64,000 nt of DNA from Streptomyces sp. CB01201 (lineage in GTDB: Bacteria > Actinomycetota > Actinomycetes > Streptomycetales > Streptomycetaceae). Below the pieces are notes generated by a model. The model saw only the letters and a list, made by a program, of their open reading frames with translations, was not told where the DNA came from and ran no database searches. Positions within the stretch are counted from its first letter, which is position 1, and every line of letters begins with the position of its first letter. This document shows, piece after piece, positions 53,901-61,966 of this stretch. A program made the translations under genes and the position numbers. The stretch spans positions 1 through 64,000 of the forward strand of contig NZ_NNBJ01000012.1 in NCBI RefSeq assembly GCF_002803085.1, given 5' to 3'.

Positions 53901-55150
53901 TGCTCGGCCGCCTCGCCGCGCAGCCGCTCGGCCTCGGCGTCCGCCTCGCGGCGGATCCGCTCGGCCTCCTCGGACGCCTTGCGGGTGGTCTCGCGGGCGT
54001 CGTCGGACGCCTTGGTCAGGACCTCCTCGGCCGTGCGCGCGGCCTTGGCGAGCTGGGCCGCGGCATCCTCGGCGGCGCTGGTGCGGGCCTTCTCGGCGGC
54101 CTCCGTGCGCAGCCGCTCGGCCTCCGCCTTGGCGTCCTCAAGGGCCTGCTCGGCCTCCGCCTTGAGGGTCTCGGCCTCCTTCGTGGCCTCGGCGACCAGA
54201 CGGGCGATCTCGGTCTTCGCCGTGCGGGTGCGCTGCTCGTTGGCGGACTCGGCGCTCGCGACCTGCTTGGCCGCCGACTCCTTGGCCTCGGTGACGGCCC
54301 GCTCGGCCTCGGCGCGCGCCTCGCGCAGCGCGGCCTCGGCCTCCTGCATCCGCTGCTCGGCGGCGCGGCTCAACTCGGCGGCCTGCTGGCGGGCCTGGTC
54401 GGACTCGGCGGTGGTGGTCGTACGCAGCTGCTCCGCGTGGGAGGTGGCCTCCTGGGCCTGCGTGGAGGCCGCGTTGAGGAGCCGCTCGGCGTCCTTGCGG
54501 GCGCGCAGCAGCGTCGCCTCCGCCTCGGAGCGCGCCGACTCCGCCTCGGAGCCCAGGCGTTGGCGGGCCTCCTCGGCGATCCGGGTGGCCTCCGCGCGGG
54601 CCGCGGCGAGGGACTGCTCGGCCTCGGCGCGGGACTCCTCCATCAGCCGGCGGGCCTGCGCCTCGGTACGGGCGCGGAGTTGCTCGGCCCAGGCCACGTT
54701 CTCGTTGACGTGGGACTCGACGGTGGCCCGGCGCTCGGCCAGCTCCTGGTCCAGGCGCTGGCGGCGGTTGACGGCCTCGGCGTGCAGCTCGGCCTGGAGC
54801 CGGGCCTGGTGCTCGGCGTGCTCCTGGAGGATGCGCTGGGTCTGGGCGCGGGCGTCGCGCAGCTCGCGCTCGGCGTCCGTGCGCAGCTGCTCGGCCTGCA
54901 TCTGGGCGTTGCGGAGCAGCTGTTCGGCCTGGTAGCCGACGTTCGCCGTGTCGTAGGCGGGACGGGTCGCGAGATTGCGGCGCGCCTCGTGGAGCTTGGC
55001 GCGCAGCACTTCGACCTGGTAGCCGAGATCCTCGGCGTGCTGAACGGCCTTCTCCCGCTCGGTCTTCAGCCGCTCCATCTCGGCCTCGAACCGCGAGAGG
55101 TGGTCGTCAGGCCGGTGGCTCTGGCTCTCCTGGCGTTCGTAGCCCCGCAC
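50927..55150 (-). CDS. scy: Scy, giant coiled-coil polarity scaffold
   Basis: 1,407 aa against about 1,326 aa in S. coelicolor (from memory). A short head (MRGYERQESQSHRPDDHLSR) with a canonical coiled coil (about 20-60) is followed by over 1,200 residues of hendecad (11-residue) repeats, such as AEQVTTAALAE repeated in tandem. The tail has a Ser/Gly/Lys-rich end (SGGKSGSGSGTSAGVKAG). Scy nucleates tip-organising centres with DivIVA and FilP and recruits ParA. GTG 55150. Internal repeats suggest length variation by recombination. Confidence 0.95.
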   Translation of the reverse strand: MRGYERQESQSHRPDDHLSRFEAEMERLKTEREKAVQHAEDLGYQVEVLRAKLHEARRNLATRPAYDTANVGYQAEQLLRNAQMQAEQLRTDAERELRDARAQTQRILQEHAEHQARLQAELHAEAVNRRQRLDQELAERRATVESHVNENVAWAEQLRARTEAQARRLMEESRAEAEQSLAAARAEATRIAEEARQRLGSEAESARSEAEATLLRARKDAERLLNAASTQAQEATSHAEQLRTTTTAESDQARQQAAELSRAAEQRMQEAEAALREARAEAERAVTEAKESAAKQVASAESANEQRTRTAKTEIARLVAEATKEAETLKAEAEQALEDAKAEAERLRTEAAEKARTSAAEDAAAQLAKAARTAEEVLTKASDDARETTRKASEEAERIRREADAEAERLRGEAAEQADELKGAAKDDTKEYRAKTVELQEEARRLRGEAEQLRAEAVAEGERIRGEARREAVQQIEEAARTAEELLAKAKADADELRTTAGNESERVRNEAVERANTLRKQAEETLDRTRAEAERMRTEAEEQAEQTTTDAERAAVGLREETERAIAARQAEAAEELTRLHTEAEQRHAAAEQALTDARAEGERIRREAAEETERIRTEAAERIRTLQAQAEQEAERLRTEAAADASTARSEAENAAVRLRAEAAAEAERLKSEAQETADRMRAEAAAAAERVGAEAAEALAAAQEEATRRRREAEETLNSARAEADSERSQAREQSEELLASARKRVEEAQAEAQRLGEEADRRATELVSTAEQTAKDVRDSVSGLREEAEQEIAGLRSAAEHAAERTTSEAQAEADRVRADAHAERERAGEDASRIRTRAQEESEAAKELAERTVADAMAEAEKARSDASEYAQRMRTEASDALASSEQDAARTRAEAREDANRIRSDAASQADRLVGEATAEAERLAAESTAEAERLTTEAQQVRVEGQAEADALRAEAREEADRVTSAALAEAEQVTTAALAEAEQVTTAAREQAERVTGQAQAEAERTTNEANAYAELVTTEARSDAGSTLGAANAEAEQTVNEARAEADRLLDEARRAADKRRSDAAEQADQLIAEASGEAERLRAEAAETVGSAQQAAERIRAEAEKNRSRADEAAEKTRTEAREEADRLLDEARTAAAKRRGDAAEQADQLINKAQEEALRAATEAEEQADTMVGAARKEAERIVAESTVEGNSLVEKARTDADELLAGARADATAIRERTEEVRSRTEAEIEELHERARRESAEQMKTAGERVDKLVKAATEQSQEAQTKAKELVSDANSEAGKVRIAAVKKAEALLKEAETKKAELIREATALRDEAAAEARRTVEEGKRELDVLVRRRADINAEISRVQDVLEALESFEAPTSGGKSGSGSGTSAGVKAGAAAGATRSGGKSSEG

Positions 55151-55350
55151 TGCGCGGTCCCATCCGTCCCCTGGTCGCGAACACTGCCCGTACGAGCGCC
55201 GTCCGACCGCGAGTGACAGCGGACGGGCCCCCGGTGAATGGTGTCAGATCAAAACAGGGGCGTGGGTCCCAGGCCCCGACCCGACCCCGGCCCGGAACCG
55301 CCCACTGTACCGGGCCGAGTATCCGGAGGTCCGGCCTCCATGGTGCGGGC

Positions 55351-55791
55351 TCAGTGGGCGACGGTGCCCTGGGGGGCCGAAGTGACGAGTTCGGTGAGCA
55401 CGCCGTGGCAGTCCTTGGGGTGCAGGAAGGTGATCTGCGAGCCCATCGAGCCGGTGCGGGGCTGGTCGTAGAGGACGCGTACGCCCTTGCCGCGAATGGC
55501 CTCGGAGTCGGCGGTGACGTCCCCGGTGCCGAAGGCGATGTGGTGGACGCCCTCGCCGTTCTTGGCCAGCCACTTGCCGACCGCGGAGTCCTCGCGGGTG
55601 GGCTCCAGGAGCTGGAGGTAGGAGGCACCCCCGTCGTCGGTCTCGTTGATCTTGAGCATGGCCTCGCGCACGCCCTGCTCCTCGTTGATCTCGGTGTGGA
55701 ACACCTCGAATCCGTACGTGGCACGGTAGAACTCGACAGTCTTGTCGAGGTCGAAACAGGCGATCCCGATGTGGTCGATTCGCGTCAGCAT
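55351..55791 (-). CDS. mce: Methylmalonyl-CoA epimerase
   Basis: 146 aa VOC-fold metal enzyme epimerising (2S)/(2R)-methylmalonyl-CoA. H7 (IDHIGIA), the HHIAFGTGDV histidine and the C-terminal Glu in GVLTELV are metal ligands. Full length. ATG 55791 is chosen; the upstream extension has no similarity. Divergent from the thiolase. It feeds the B12-dependent mutase protected by MeaB nearby. Confidence 0.93.
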   Translation of the reverse strand: MLTRIDHIGIACFDLDKTVEFYRATYGFEVFHTEINEEQGVREAMLKINETDDGGASYLQLLEPTREDSAVGKWLAKNGEGVHHIAFGTGDVTADSEAIRGKGVRVLYDQPRTGSMGSQITFLHPKDCHGVLTELVTSAPQGTVAH

Positions 55792-55931
55792 GCCCTTAGT
55801 GCAGCGCTCACAGGGGTGGTTACGCAACGTGCGCGCGATCACACCGGCTGCCCGGTGACGTGGAGCAGTACCGCTCAGTACATTCGAAGTAAACCCTCGT
55901 TCACACCTCACCTCCCAAGGGGCCGTGCCTC

Positions 55932-57134
55932 ATGTCTGGAACGACCGGTACCACCTCAGTGATCGTCGCGGGCGCCCGTACGCCCATGGGCCGGCTCCTC
56001 GGCTCCCTCAAGTCCTTCTCCGGTGCCGACCTCGGCGGCTTCGCCATCAAGGCGGCCCTGGACCGGGCCGGCATCGGGGGCGACCAGGTCCAGTACGTGA
56101 TCATGGGCCAGGTGCTCCAGGCCGGGGCCGGGCAGATCCCCGCGCGCCAGGCGGCCGTCAAGGCCGGCATCCCGATGAACGTCCCCGCGCTCACCATCAA
56201 CAAGGTGTGCCTGTCGGGTCTGGACGCGATCGCGCTCGCCGACCAGCTCATCCGCGCCGGGGAGTTCGACATCGTGGTCGCCGGCGGCCAGGAGTCCATG
56301 ACCAACGCCCCGCACCTGCTGCCCAAGTCGCGCGAGGGCTACAAGTACGGCGCGATCGAGATGCTCGACGCGATGGCGTACGACGGTCTGACCGACTCCT
56401 TCGAGAACATCCCCATGGGGGAGTCCACGGAGAAGCACAACACCCGCCTGGGCATCGCCCGCCCCGAGCAGGACGCGATCGCGGCGGCCTCGCACCAGCG
56501 CGCCGCGGCCGCCCAGAAGAACGGCGTCTTCGAGGCCGAGATCACCCCCGTCGAGATCCCGCAGCGCAAGGGCGACCCGGTCCTGTTCGCCAAGGACGAG
56601 GGCGTGCGCGCCGACACCACCGTCGAGTCCCTCGGCAAGCTGCGCCCGGCCTTCGCCAAGGACGGCACGATCACGGCCGGCACCTCCTCGCAGATCTCGG
56701 ACGGCGCGGCCGCGGTCGTCGTCATGTCCAAGGCGAAGGCCGAGGAGCTGGGTCTTGAGTGGATCGCCGAGATCGGCGCCCACGGCAATGTGGCGGGCCC
56801 CGACAACTCGCTCCAGTCGCAGCCTTCGAACGCGATCCGGCACGCGGTCGGCAAGGAGGGCATCGCGGTCGAGGACCTCGATCTGATCGAGATCAACGAG
56901 GCCTTCGCGGCGGTCGCCGTCCAGTCAATGAAGGACCTCGGGGTGTCCCCGGAAAAGGTGAATGTCAACGGCGGCGCCATCGCCCTCGGCCATCCCATCG
57001 GCATGTCCGGCGCCCGCGTGGTGCTGCACCTCGCCCTCGAACTGAAGCGCCGCGGCGGCGGGGTCGGCGCGGCGGCCCTGTGCGGCGGCGGCGGCCAGGG
57101 CGACGCACTGATCGTGCGCGTCCCGGGCAAGTAG
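55932..57134 (+). CDS. Acetyl-CoA C-acetyltransferase (thiolase)
   Basis: 400 aa thiolase forming or cleaving acetoacetyl-CoA. Nucleophile C93 (INKVCLSGLDAI), the active-site His in NGGAIALGHPIG and the general-acid C384 (ALCGGGGQG). N-terminal VIVAGARTPMGRLLGSL. Degradative/biosynthetic class II length. It sits between the divergent epimerase and the downstream meaB; it may make the substrate of the hydroxybutyryl-CoA dehydrogenase at 38525. Confidence 0.95.
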   Translation: MSGTTGTTSVIVAGARTPMGRLLGSLKSFSGADLGGFAIKAALDRAGIGGDQVQYVIMGQVLQAGAGQIPARQAAVKAGIPMNVPALTINKVCLSGLDAIALADQLIRAGEFDIVVAGGQESMTNAPHLLPKSREGYKYGAIEMLDAMAYDGLTDSFENIPMGESTEKHNTRLGIARPEQDAIAAASHQRAAAAQKNGVFEAEITPVEIPQRKGDPVLFAKDEGVRADTTVESLGKLRPAFAKDGTITAGTSSQISDGAAAVVVMSKAKAEELGLEWIAEIGAHGNVAGPDNSLQSQPSNAIRHAVGKEGIAVEDLDLIEINEAFAAVAVQSMKDLGVSPEKVNVNGGAIALGHPIGMSGARVVLHLALELKRRGGGVGAAALCGGGGQGDALIVRVPGK

Positions 57135-57225
57135 CAAGTGGTCCGGGCGGCGGCTGCGAGCAGCGCGTGACCCGGACGGCAACTCCCTGATCCCTGCGGT
57201 GCGTACGTGACTGAACGGAGCGGCA

Positions 57226-58182
57226 ATGGTGGACGTCCCCGAACTGGTGGCCCAGGCCCGGGAAGGCCGGCCCAGGGCCGTCGCCCGGCTGATCTCGCTG
57301 GTCGAGGGGGCGTCCCCGCAGCTGCGGGAGGTCATGGCGGCGCTGGCCCCGCTCGCGGGCAACGCGTACGTGGTCGGTCTGACGGGCTCGCCCGGTGTCG
57401 GCAAGTCGACTTCCACCTCCGCCCTTGTCAGCGCCTACCGGCGGGCCGGGAAGCGGGTCGGCGTCCTCGCCGTCGACCCGTCCTCGCCGTTCTCGGGCGG
57501 GGCACTGCTCGGCGACCGGGTGCGGATGTCCGAGCACGCCTCCGACCCCGGGGTCTACATCCGCTCGATGGCCACCCGGGGCCACCTCGGGGGTCTGGCC
57601 TGGGCGGCGCCGCAGGCGATCCGGGTGCTGGACGCGGCGGGCTGCGAGGTGATCCTGGTCGAGACGGTGGGCGTGGGGCAGTCCGAGGTGGAGATCGCCT
57701 CGCAGGCCGACACCTCGGTGGTGCTGCTCGCGCCCGGCATGGGCGACGGCATCCAGGCGGCCAAGGCGGGCATCCTCGAAATCGGCGACCTGTACGTCGT
57801 CAACAAGGCGGACCGGGACGGCGCGGACGCCACGGCCCGCGAGCTCAACCACATGCTGGGCCTGGGCGAATCGCGCGGCCCGGGGGACTGGCGCCCGCCC
57901 ATCGTCAAGACGGTGGCGGCCCGCGGCGAGGGCATCGACGAGGTCCTCGAAGCGCTGGAGAAGCACCACGCGTGGATGGCCGAGCACGGCGTCCTCGCGG
58001 AGCGCCGCCGGGCCCGTGCGGCCCGCGAGGTCGAGACCATCGCGGTCACCGCGCTGCGCGAGCGCATCGGCTCGCTGCACGGCGACCGCCGCCTGGACGC
58101 GCTCGCCCAGCGGATCGTCGACGGCGAGCTCGACCCCTACGCGGCGGCGGACGAGCTGGTGGCGGGGATCACCGGAGCCTGA
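57226..58182 (+). CDS. meaB: MeaB/ArgK-type GTPase, methylmalonyl-CoA mutase chaperone
   Basis: 318 aa G3E-family GTPase. P-loop GLTGSPGVGKST, LAVDPSSPFSGGALLGDR, VETVGVGQSE and the NKAD guanine motif. It gates cofactor loading and protects the B12 mutase from inactivation. GAACGGAG precedes ATG 57226. It follows the thiolase by 91 bases and meets marR tail to tail. Confidence 0.95.
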   Translation: MVDVPELVAQAREGRPRAVARLISLVEGASPQLREVMAALAPLAGNAYVVGLTGSPGVGKSTSTSALVSAYRRAGKRVGVLAVDPSSPFSGGALLGDRVRMSEHASDPGVYIRSMATRGHLGGLAWAAPQAIRVLDAAGCEVILVETVGVGQSEVEIASQADTSVVLLAPGMGDGIQAAKAGILEIGDLYVVNKADRDGADATARELNHMLGLGESRGPGDWRPPIVKTVAARGEGIDEVLEALEKHHAWMAEHGVLAERRRARAAREVETIAVTALRERIGSLHGDRRLDALAQRIVDGELDPYAAADELVAGITGA

Positions 58183-58278
58183 GGCCGACCCTAGCGGCCG
58201 GAGCGGCCCGAACGGTCGAGACGGCTGCGCCGGAGCCGGATCCCGGCCGGGTGGCGCCGGACGGCGGGCCCCCGGGCC

Positions 58279-58755
58279 TCAGATCTTGCCGCGGTGCCCG
58301 CGCAGATGCTCCGCGACCGGCGTCAGGGACTCCCGCAGATCGGCGAGCGCCCCGCTCGACAGCAGGTCGATGAAGTGGCGCCGTACGGAGGCGACGTGGT
58401 GCGGGGCGACCTTCTCCATGGTCTCCGTGCCCTGCTCGGTCAGCACGGCGAAGAGCCCGCGCCGGTCCGACTCGCAGTTCTCGCGCCGGACCAGGCCCGC
58501 GGTCTCCATCCGGGTGATCTGGTGCGAGAGGCGGCTCTTGGACTGGAGGGTGGCGGCCGCGAGGTCGCTCATCCGCATCCGCTTGTCCGCCGACTCCGAG
58601 AGGTTCACCAGGATCTCGTAGTCGTTGTTGGTCAGGCCGAACGGCTGTAGATCCTTCTCCATCTGGTACGTCAGCATCCTGTTGACGTCCAGATAGGTGC
58701 GCCAGGCGCACTGCTCGTCGTCGCTCAGCCAGTTCGTGGCCGTCTCGGTCTCCAT
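58279..58755 (-). CDS. MarR-family regulator
   Basis: 158 aa winged-helix dimer. DNA-binding region MRMSDLAAATLQSKSRLSHQITRMETAGLVRRE with wing CESDRRGLFAVLTEQG. Typical length. ATTCTA at 58762-58767 is TAGAAT on its own strand, six bases before the ATG, so the mRNA is probably leaderless and the AT-rich stretch to 58795 may hold its autoregulatory site. Targets unknown; the AIM24 operon is next on the same strand. Confidence 0.92.
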   Translation of the reverse strand: METETATNWLSDDEQCAWRTYLDVNRMLTYQMEKDLQPFGLTNNDYEILVNLSESADKRMRMSDLAAATLQSKSRLSHQITRMETAGLVRRENCESDRRGLFAVLTEQGTETMEKVAPHHVASVRRHFIDLLSSGALADLRESLTPVAEHLRGHRGKI

Positions 58756-58761
58756 ATGTGG

Positions 58762-58795
58762 ATTCTACCTAAGAAGTTGAATTCTGAACCAAGTG
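58762..58795 (-). promoter_or_regulatory. marR promoter, AT-rich
   Basis: TAGAAT (58767-58762, minus) is a good -10. Upstream TTGAATTC-type sequence around 58777-58786 is a plausible MarR-binding or -35 region. ATG follows the -10 by six bases, so no ribosome site is possible. Confidence 0.5.
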
Positions 58796-58853
58796 AGTGT
58801 GTGTGACGCCCGGCACGTGAGCCGTCCCCCAGCCCCCCGCACGCGCCCGCGCC

Positions 58854-58869
58854 GAGCCCCGAGGGGCTC
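58854..58869 (-). terminator. Hairpin after the AIM24 operon
   Basis: GAGCCCC-GA-GGGGCTC stem 30 bases past the stop of the last AIM24 gene. The loop is very short, so termination is moderately likely. Confidence 0.5.
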
Positions 58870-58902
58870 AGGCGTTCGACGTCACACTCCGCAGACTACC
58901 GC

Positions 58903-59679
58903 TCACAGGCCGAAGCGACGCTGGAGGTCCCCCAGCTGGCCGGGAAGACGCGGTGCCGCCCCGGCCTGACCGGGGGCGCCCTGACCGCCGCCCGGCACCC
59001 CGGGCTCGCTGGCGACCTGCCCGGTCGCCTGCTCCGCCATCAGGACTTCGGTGGACTGGAGCAGGACCGTACCCGCTCCCACGAACTCGAACTGGTGCTC
59101 CTCGCCGGACGTTCCGCCGAGGCCGGTGAGTGACCGGATTCCGCCCAGGACGCCCGTCATGTAACCGTGGTCGTAGTGGTGGCAGGGGGAGGGGCAGTCC
59201 GCCCAGCCGACGAGGGCCTGTGGGTCCACCCGGATCGGCGGCTCCATGAAGACCACCGGGCCGTTGGACGCCGCCACGAACTTGCCGGTGCCGATCAGCG
59301 TCAGGAAGCCCGGCACGATCGACTGCTTCAGGGCGAGCGAGGGCTGGTAGGCGAGCAGGTTGCCGGAGCGGATCGTCAGGTTGCCGTCGTCCAGGTCGTA
59401 GCTGTTCACGTCGAAGGCGCGGTCCGCGAGCAGCATCTTGCCGCTGCCGTCGGCCACCACCCAGTCGCCGGCGTGCAGCGGGGAGTGGAAGCTCGTGCGC
59501 AGCAGCCGGTCGAGCCGGCCGTGCCCGATGCCGTTGAACTCGATCCGCCCGTAGTAGGCGATCATCTTGCCCTTCTGCAGGAACCACTGGCTCGACTTGA
59601 GCTCCACGCAGAAGGTGTACTTGTTGACGTTGTCGTCGGACGGCAGCGAGTGGGGATCGAAGATCACCGGGGCGGTCAC
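58903..59679 (-). CDS. AIM24-family protein 3
   Basis: 258 aa. Beta-rich AIM24/TRAP-like domain: WFLQKGKMIAYYGRIEFN, GAGDWVVADGSGKMLLADRAFDVN-type turns, GFLTLIGTGKFVAASNGPV and EEHQFEFVGAGTVLLQS. The C-terminal 45 residues are Gly/Pro/Gln-rich and end LGDLQRRFGL. Last of three related genes; its ATG overlaps the preceding stop by four bases. Bacterial AIM24 proteins are mostly uncharacterised; the fold binds ligands or phospholipid. Confidence 0.88.
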   Translation of the reverse strand: MTAPVIFDPHSLPSDDNVNKYTFCVELKSSQWFLQKGKMIAYYGRIEFNGIGHGRLDRLLRTSFHSPLHAGDWVVADGSGKMLLADRAFDVNSYDLDDGNLTIRSGNLLAYQPSLALKQSIVPGFLTLIGTGKFVAASNGPVVFMEPPIRVDPQALVGWADCPSPCHHYDHGYMTGVLGGIRSLTGLGGTSGEEHQFEFVGAGTVLLQSTEVLMAEQATGQVASEPGVPGGGQGAPGQAGAAPRLPGQLGDLQRRFGL

Positions 59680-60326
59680 AGCTTCTCCTCCGAGGCCTGC
59701 ACGTACACCGCGCCCTGGCCGGACAGTTCGAGCTGGAAGGCCTCGCCGGAGCCCCGGCCCACCATGTCGCGCCAGCCGAGCGCGGTCGAGAGCTTGTTGC
59801 GTACGTCGCCGTGGTGGGCGACATAGGCCTGGGGGTCGACGTGGACCGGGCGCTGCGGGGTGATCGGCAGCTCGATCACCCCGCCGTGCGCCATCACGGC
59901 GACGGCCCCATGGCCCTTGAGCGTGGTGGTGAACAGGCCCTGCCCGGTCACCTGGCCGCGCACCATCCCCATGACCCCGCCCTGCGAGCCCATGAACATC
60001 GTGCCCTGCTGGAGGGTGCCGTCGAAGGCGAGCAGCCGGTCGGCCTCCACGTACAGGGTGTCGCCCTGGAGGTTGATGACCTGGATGTGGTGGCCGCCGT
60101 GGCCGAACATCACGGTGCCGCTGCCCTCCACCGTCATCAGCGGGGTCGCCTCGTTGGCGACCCGGCGGCCGATCATCGACATCAGGCCGCCCTGGCCGCC
60201 CTGGATGTTGGGCGTGAAGGACACCTCGCCCTTGTACGCGAGCATCGCGCCGCGCTGGCTGAACATCTTCTGGCCGGGGTTGACCGTCGCCTCGACCATC
60301 TTGGAGTTGATCTCGCGGAAGGGCAT
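59676..60326 (-). CDS. AIM24-family protein 2
   Basis: 216 aa. MFSQRGAMLAYKGEVSFTPN, GTVMFGHGGHHIQVINLQGDTLYVEADRLLAFDG, TGQGLFTTTLKGHGAVAVMAHGG and SGEAFQLELSGQGAVYVQASE are the AIM24 pattern. ATG 60326 is one base into the stop of AIM24 protein 1. Middle gene of the operon. No signal peptide, so it is cytosolic. Confidence 0.9.
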   Translation of the reverse strand: MPFREINSKMVEATVNPGQKMFSQRGAMLAYKGEVSFTPNIQGGQGGLMSMIGRRVANEATPLMTVEGSGTVMFGHGGHHIQVINLQGDTLYVEADRLLAFDGTLQQGTMFMGSQGGVMGMVRGQVTGQGLFTTTLKGHGAVAVMAHGGVIELPITPQRPVHVDPQAYVAHHGDVRNKLSTALGWRDMVGRGSGEAFQLELSGQGAVYVQASEEKL

Positions 60327-60964
60327 CAGACGTCCCCGCCGATCGTGTTGCGCTCGCTCGGCTGCACGTACACCAGGCCCTCGCCCTCGAACCGGATCTG
60401 GAAGGCCTCGCCCGAGCCCTCGCCGAGGAAGGTCCGGAAGGTCACCCCGGACTGGAAGCTCTGCCGGAGGTTCCCCTGGTGGGCGATGTACGCCCCGGGG
60501 TCGACCGACAGCGGGTACTGGCCGCTGACCCGCAGCACCACGGCGGGCCCGTCCGACATGATCGCCGCCTGGCCCCGGCCCTCGATGGTCGTGGTGAACA
60601 GGCCGTTGCCCTGGCTCGCGCCGCGCAGGCCGGTGAAGGTGGTGCCGGTGCGCAGCCCGGCGTCGGTGGCGAGCAGATTGCTGGACTCGACGTAGAGCTT
60701 GTCCCCGTCGAGGTTCACCAGATTGATCTCGCTCGCGCGGTCGGCGAAGTAGCACGTGCCGTGCCCCTTCACCTCCATCACGGTCATCTGCTCCCCGGTG
60801 AGGCGGCGGGTGACCATGCCGCGCAGGCCCTCACCGCCGCCGGTCATCTTCTTGAACGCCATCTGGCCGTCGTAGGCGACCATCGAGCCGTTCTTCGCCT
60901 TGACGGCGTCGCCGGTCATGTCGACGGCGAGCACCTTGCTGCCCTGGAGTCGGAACATTGCCAC
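60326..60964 (-). CDS. AIM24-family protein 1
   Basis: 212 aa. KNGSMVAYDGQMAFKKM, GTCYFADRASEINLVNLDGDKLYVESSNLLA, GNGLFTTTIEGRGQAAIMSDGP and SGEAFQIRFEGEGLVYVQPSE parallel protein 2. GTG 60964 or ATG 60958 could start it. First of the three-gene operon; the first two share about the same length and motif order, while the third is diverged with a tail. Confidence 0.9.
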   Translation of the reverse strand: MAMFRLQGSKVLAVDMTGDAVKAKNGSMVAYDGQMAFKKMTGGGEGLRGMVTRRLTGEQMTVMEVKGHGTCYFADRASEINLVNLDGDKLYVESSNLLATDAGLRTGTTFTGLRGASQGNGLFTTTIEGRGQAAIMSDGPAVVLRVSGQYPLSVDPGAYIAHQGNLRQSFQSGVTFRTFLGEGSGEAFQIRFEGEGLVYVQPSERNTIGGDV

Positions 60965-61120
60965 GGCCCGACGTTAGCGGGCGGGGACCCGCCCCGACAG
61001 GGGCAAGGGCGCGATGTCAGAATGGGGAACGTTTGTGCATGCGTTCACAAGATCGCTGCCGACGGATCGCCGCCAGACGATCGCCGCCGCCCGCCCCTCC
61101 CAGCGAAGGTGCCCCCGCCC

Positions 61121-61465
61121 GTGGACATCAAGACAGCCTCCGCCCTGCATCGACTCCGACTGGTCTCGCTCCCCGAGGCCATCTCGTTCCCGATCCTGCT
61201 GGTCTGCTCCGTGCTCAAGCGCACCACGTCGTTCGACGGGGTCATGGTGATGGGCATGGTCCACGGCATCCTGTTCACGCTGTACGTGCTCTTCTGGCTG
61301 GACGCCTGGAACCGCACCAAGTGGTCCGTGAAGACCGGCGCGCTCTACTTCGTGCTCGCGGTGCTGCCCTTCGGCGGCTTCTTCGCCGAGCGCAAGATCC
61401 GGCGCGAGCTGGACGACGCGGTGATCGCGACCCGGGCCCGCAAGGAAGGCGTGGTCAACGCATGA
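61121..61465 (+). CDS. DUF3817 membrane protein
   Basis: 114 aa with three helices (PEAISFPILLVCSVLK, MGMVHGILFTLYVLFWLDAW, TGALYFVLAVLPFGGFFAERK) and a charged tail. DUF3817 is widespread in actinobacteria without known function; a GxMVHGxLF-like block is its signature. GTG 61121 chosen, ribosome site weak. Stop overlaps the next ATG (ATGA). Confidence 0.8.
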   Translation: MDIKTASALHRLRLVSLPEAISFPILLVCSVLKRTTSFDGVMVMGMVHGILFTLYVLFWLDAWNRTKWSVKTGALYFVLAVLPFGGFFAERKIRRELDDAVIATRARKEGVVNA

Positions 61466-61758
61466 TCGTCGCCTTCTCGGTCAGCCCGCTCGGCGTCGGC
61501 GAGGACGTGGGGGAGTACGTCGCGGAAGCGGTCCGCGTGGTGCGCGAGTCCGGCCTGCCCAACCGCACGGACGCCATGTTCACCTCCATCGAAGGAGAGT
61601 GGGACGAGGTGATGGACGTCGTCAAGCGTGCCGTCGCCGCCGTCGAGGCCCGCTCGAACCGGGTCTCCCTCGTGCTCAAGGCGGACATCCGCCCCGGCGT
61701 CACGGACGGCCTGACGTCCAAGGTGGAGACGGTGGAGCGGCACCTGGCCGCCGAGTAG
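61462..61758 (+). CDS. MTH1187/YkoF-type thiamine-binding protein
   Basis: 98 aa ferredoxin-like fold protein: MIVAFSVSPLGVGEDVGEYV, SGLPNRTDAMFTSIEGEWDEVM, then RVSLVLKADIRPG. The family (formerly DUF77) binds thiamine or HMP in related structures, but its precise role is unclear. Coupled to DUF3817 by a four-base overlap. A strong terminator follows. Confidence 0.8.
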   Translation: MIVAFSVSPLGVGEDVGEYVAEAVRVVRESGLPNRTDAMFTSIEGEWDEVMDVVKRAVAAVEARSNRVSLVLKADIRPGVTDGLTSKVETVERHLAAE

Positions 61759-61783
61759 CACCCGCCCCGAGAGCCAGTACCGA

Positions 61784-61816
61784 AAGAGCCCCCGGCCGTC
61801 CAGGCCGGGGGCTCTT
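61784..61816 (+). terminator. Terminator after the thiamine-binding gene
   Basis: AAGAGCCCCCGGCC and GGCCGGGGGCTCTT pair perfectly over 14 bases around GTCCA, 25 bases after the stop. Confidence 0.85.
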
Positions 61817-61966
61817 CGCGCGCCGAGGGGCGGCCCGCAGCCGAAAAATGGATCCACCGTAGAACCGCTCACTCGGAGTACTCCAGTCGACACGCCGGGC
61901 TTTCTCCACTTTTGTGGGGATATCAACCCCGTTCGAACCCTGCTCGACGATCCGCTGGAGGGCACC

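Noticed and set aside
52000..54700. Regularly spaced repeats that might look like a CRISPR array
   Set aside because: The periodicity is coding (11-residue hendecads of Scy) and the repeats are degenerate without unique spacers or nearby cas genes.
51416..55216. A 1,266-codon open frame antisense to scy, and another at 52140-54935
   Set aside because: The repetitive, GC-rich codons of scy (GAG, GCC, CGC) leave the other frames free of stops. The translations are Leu/Gly/Arg or Ser/Ala/Arg runs without any family resemblance.
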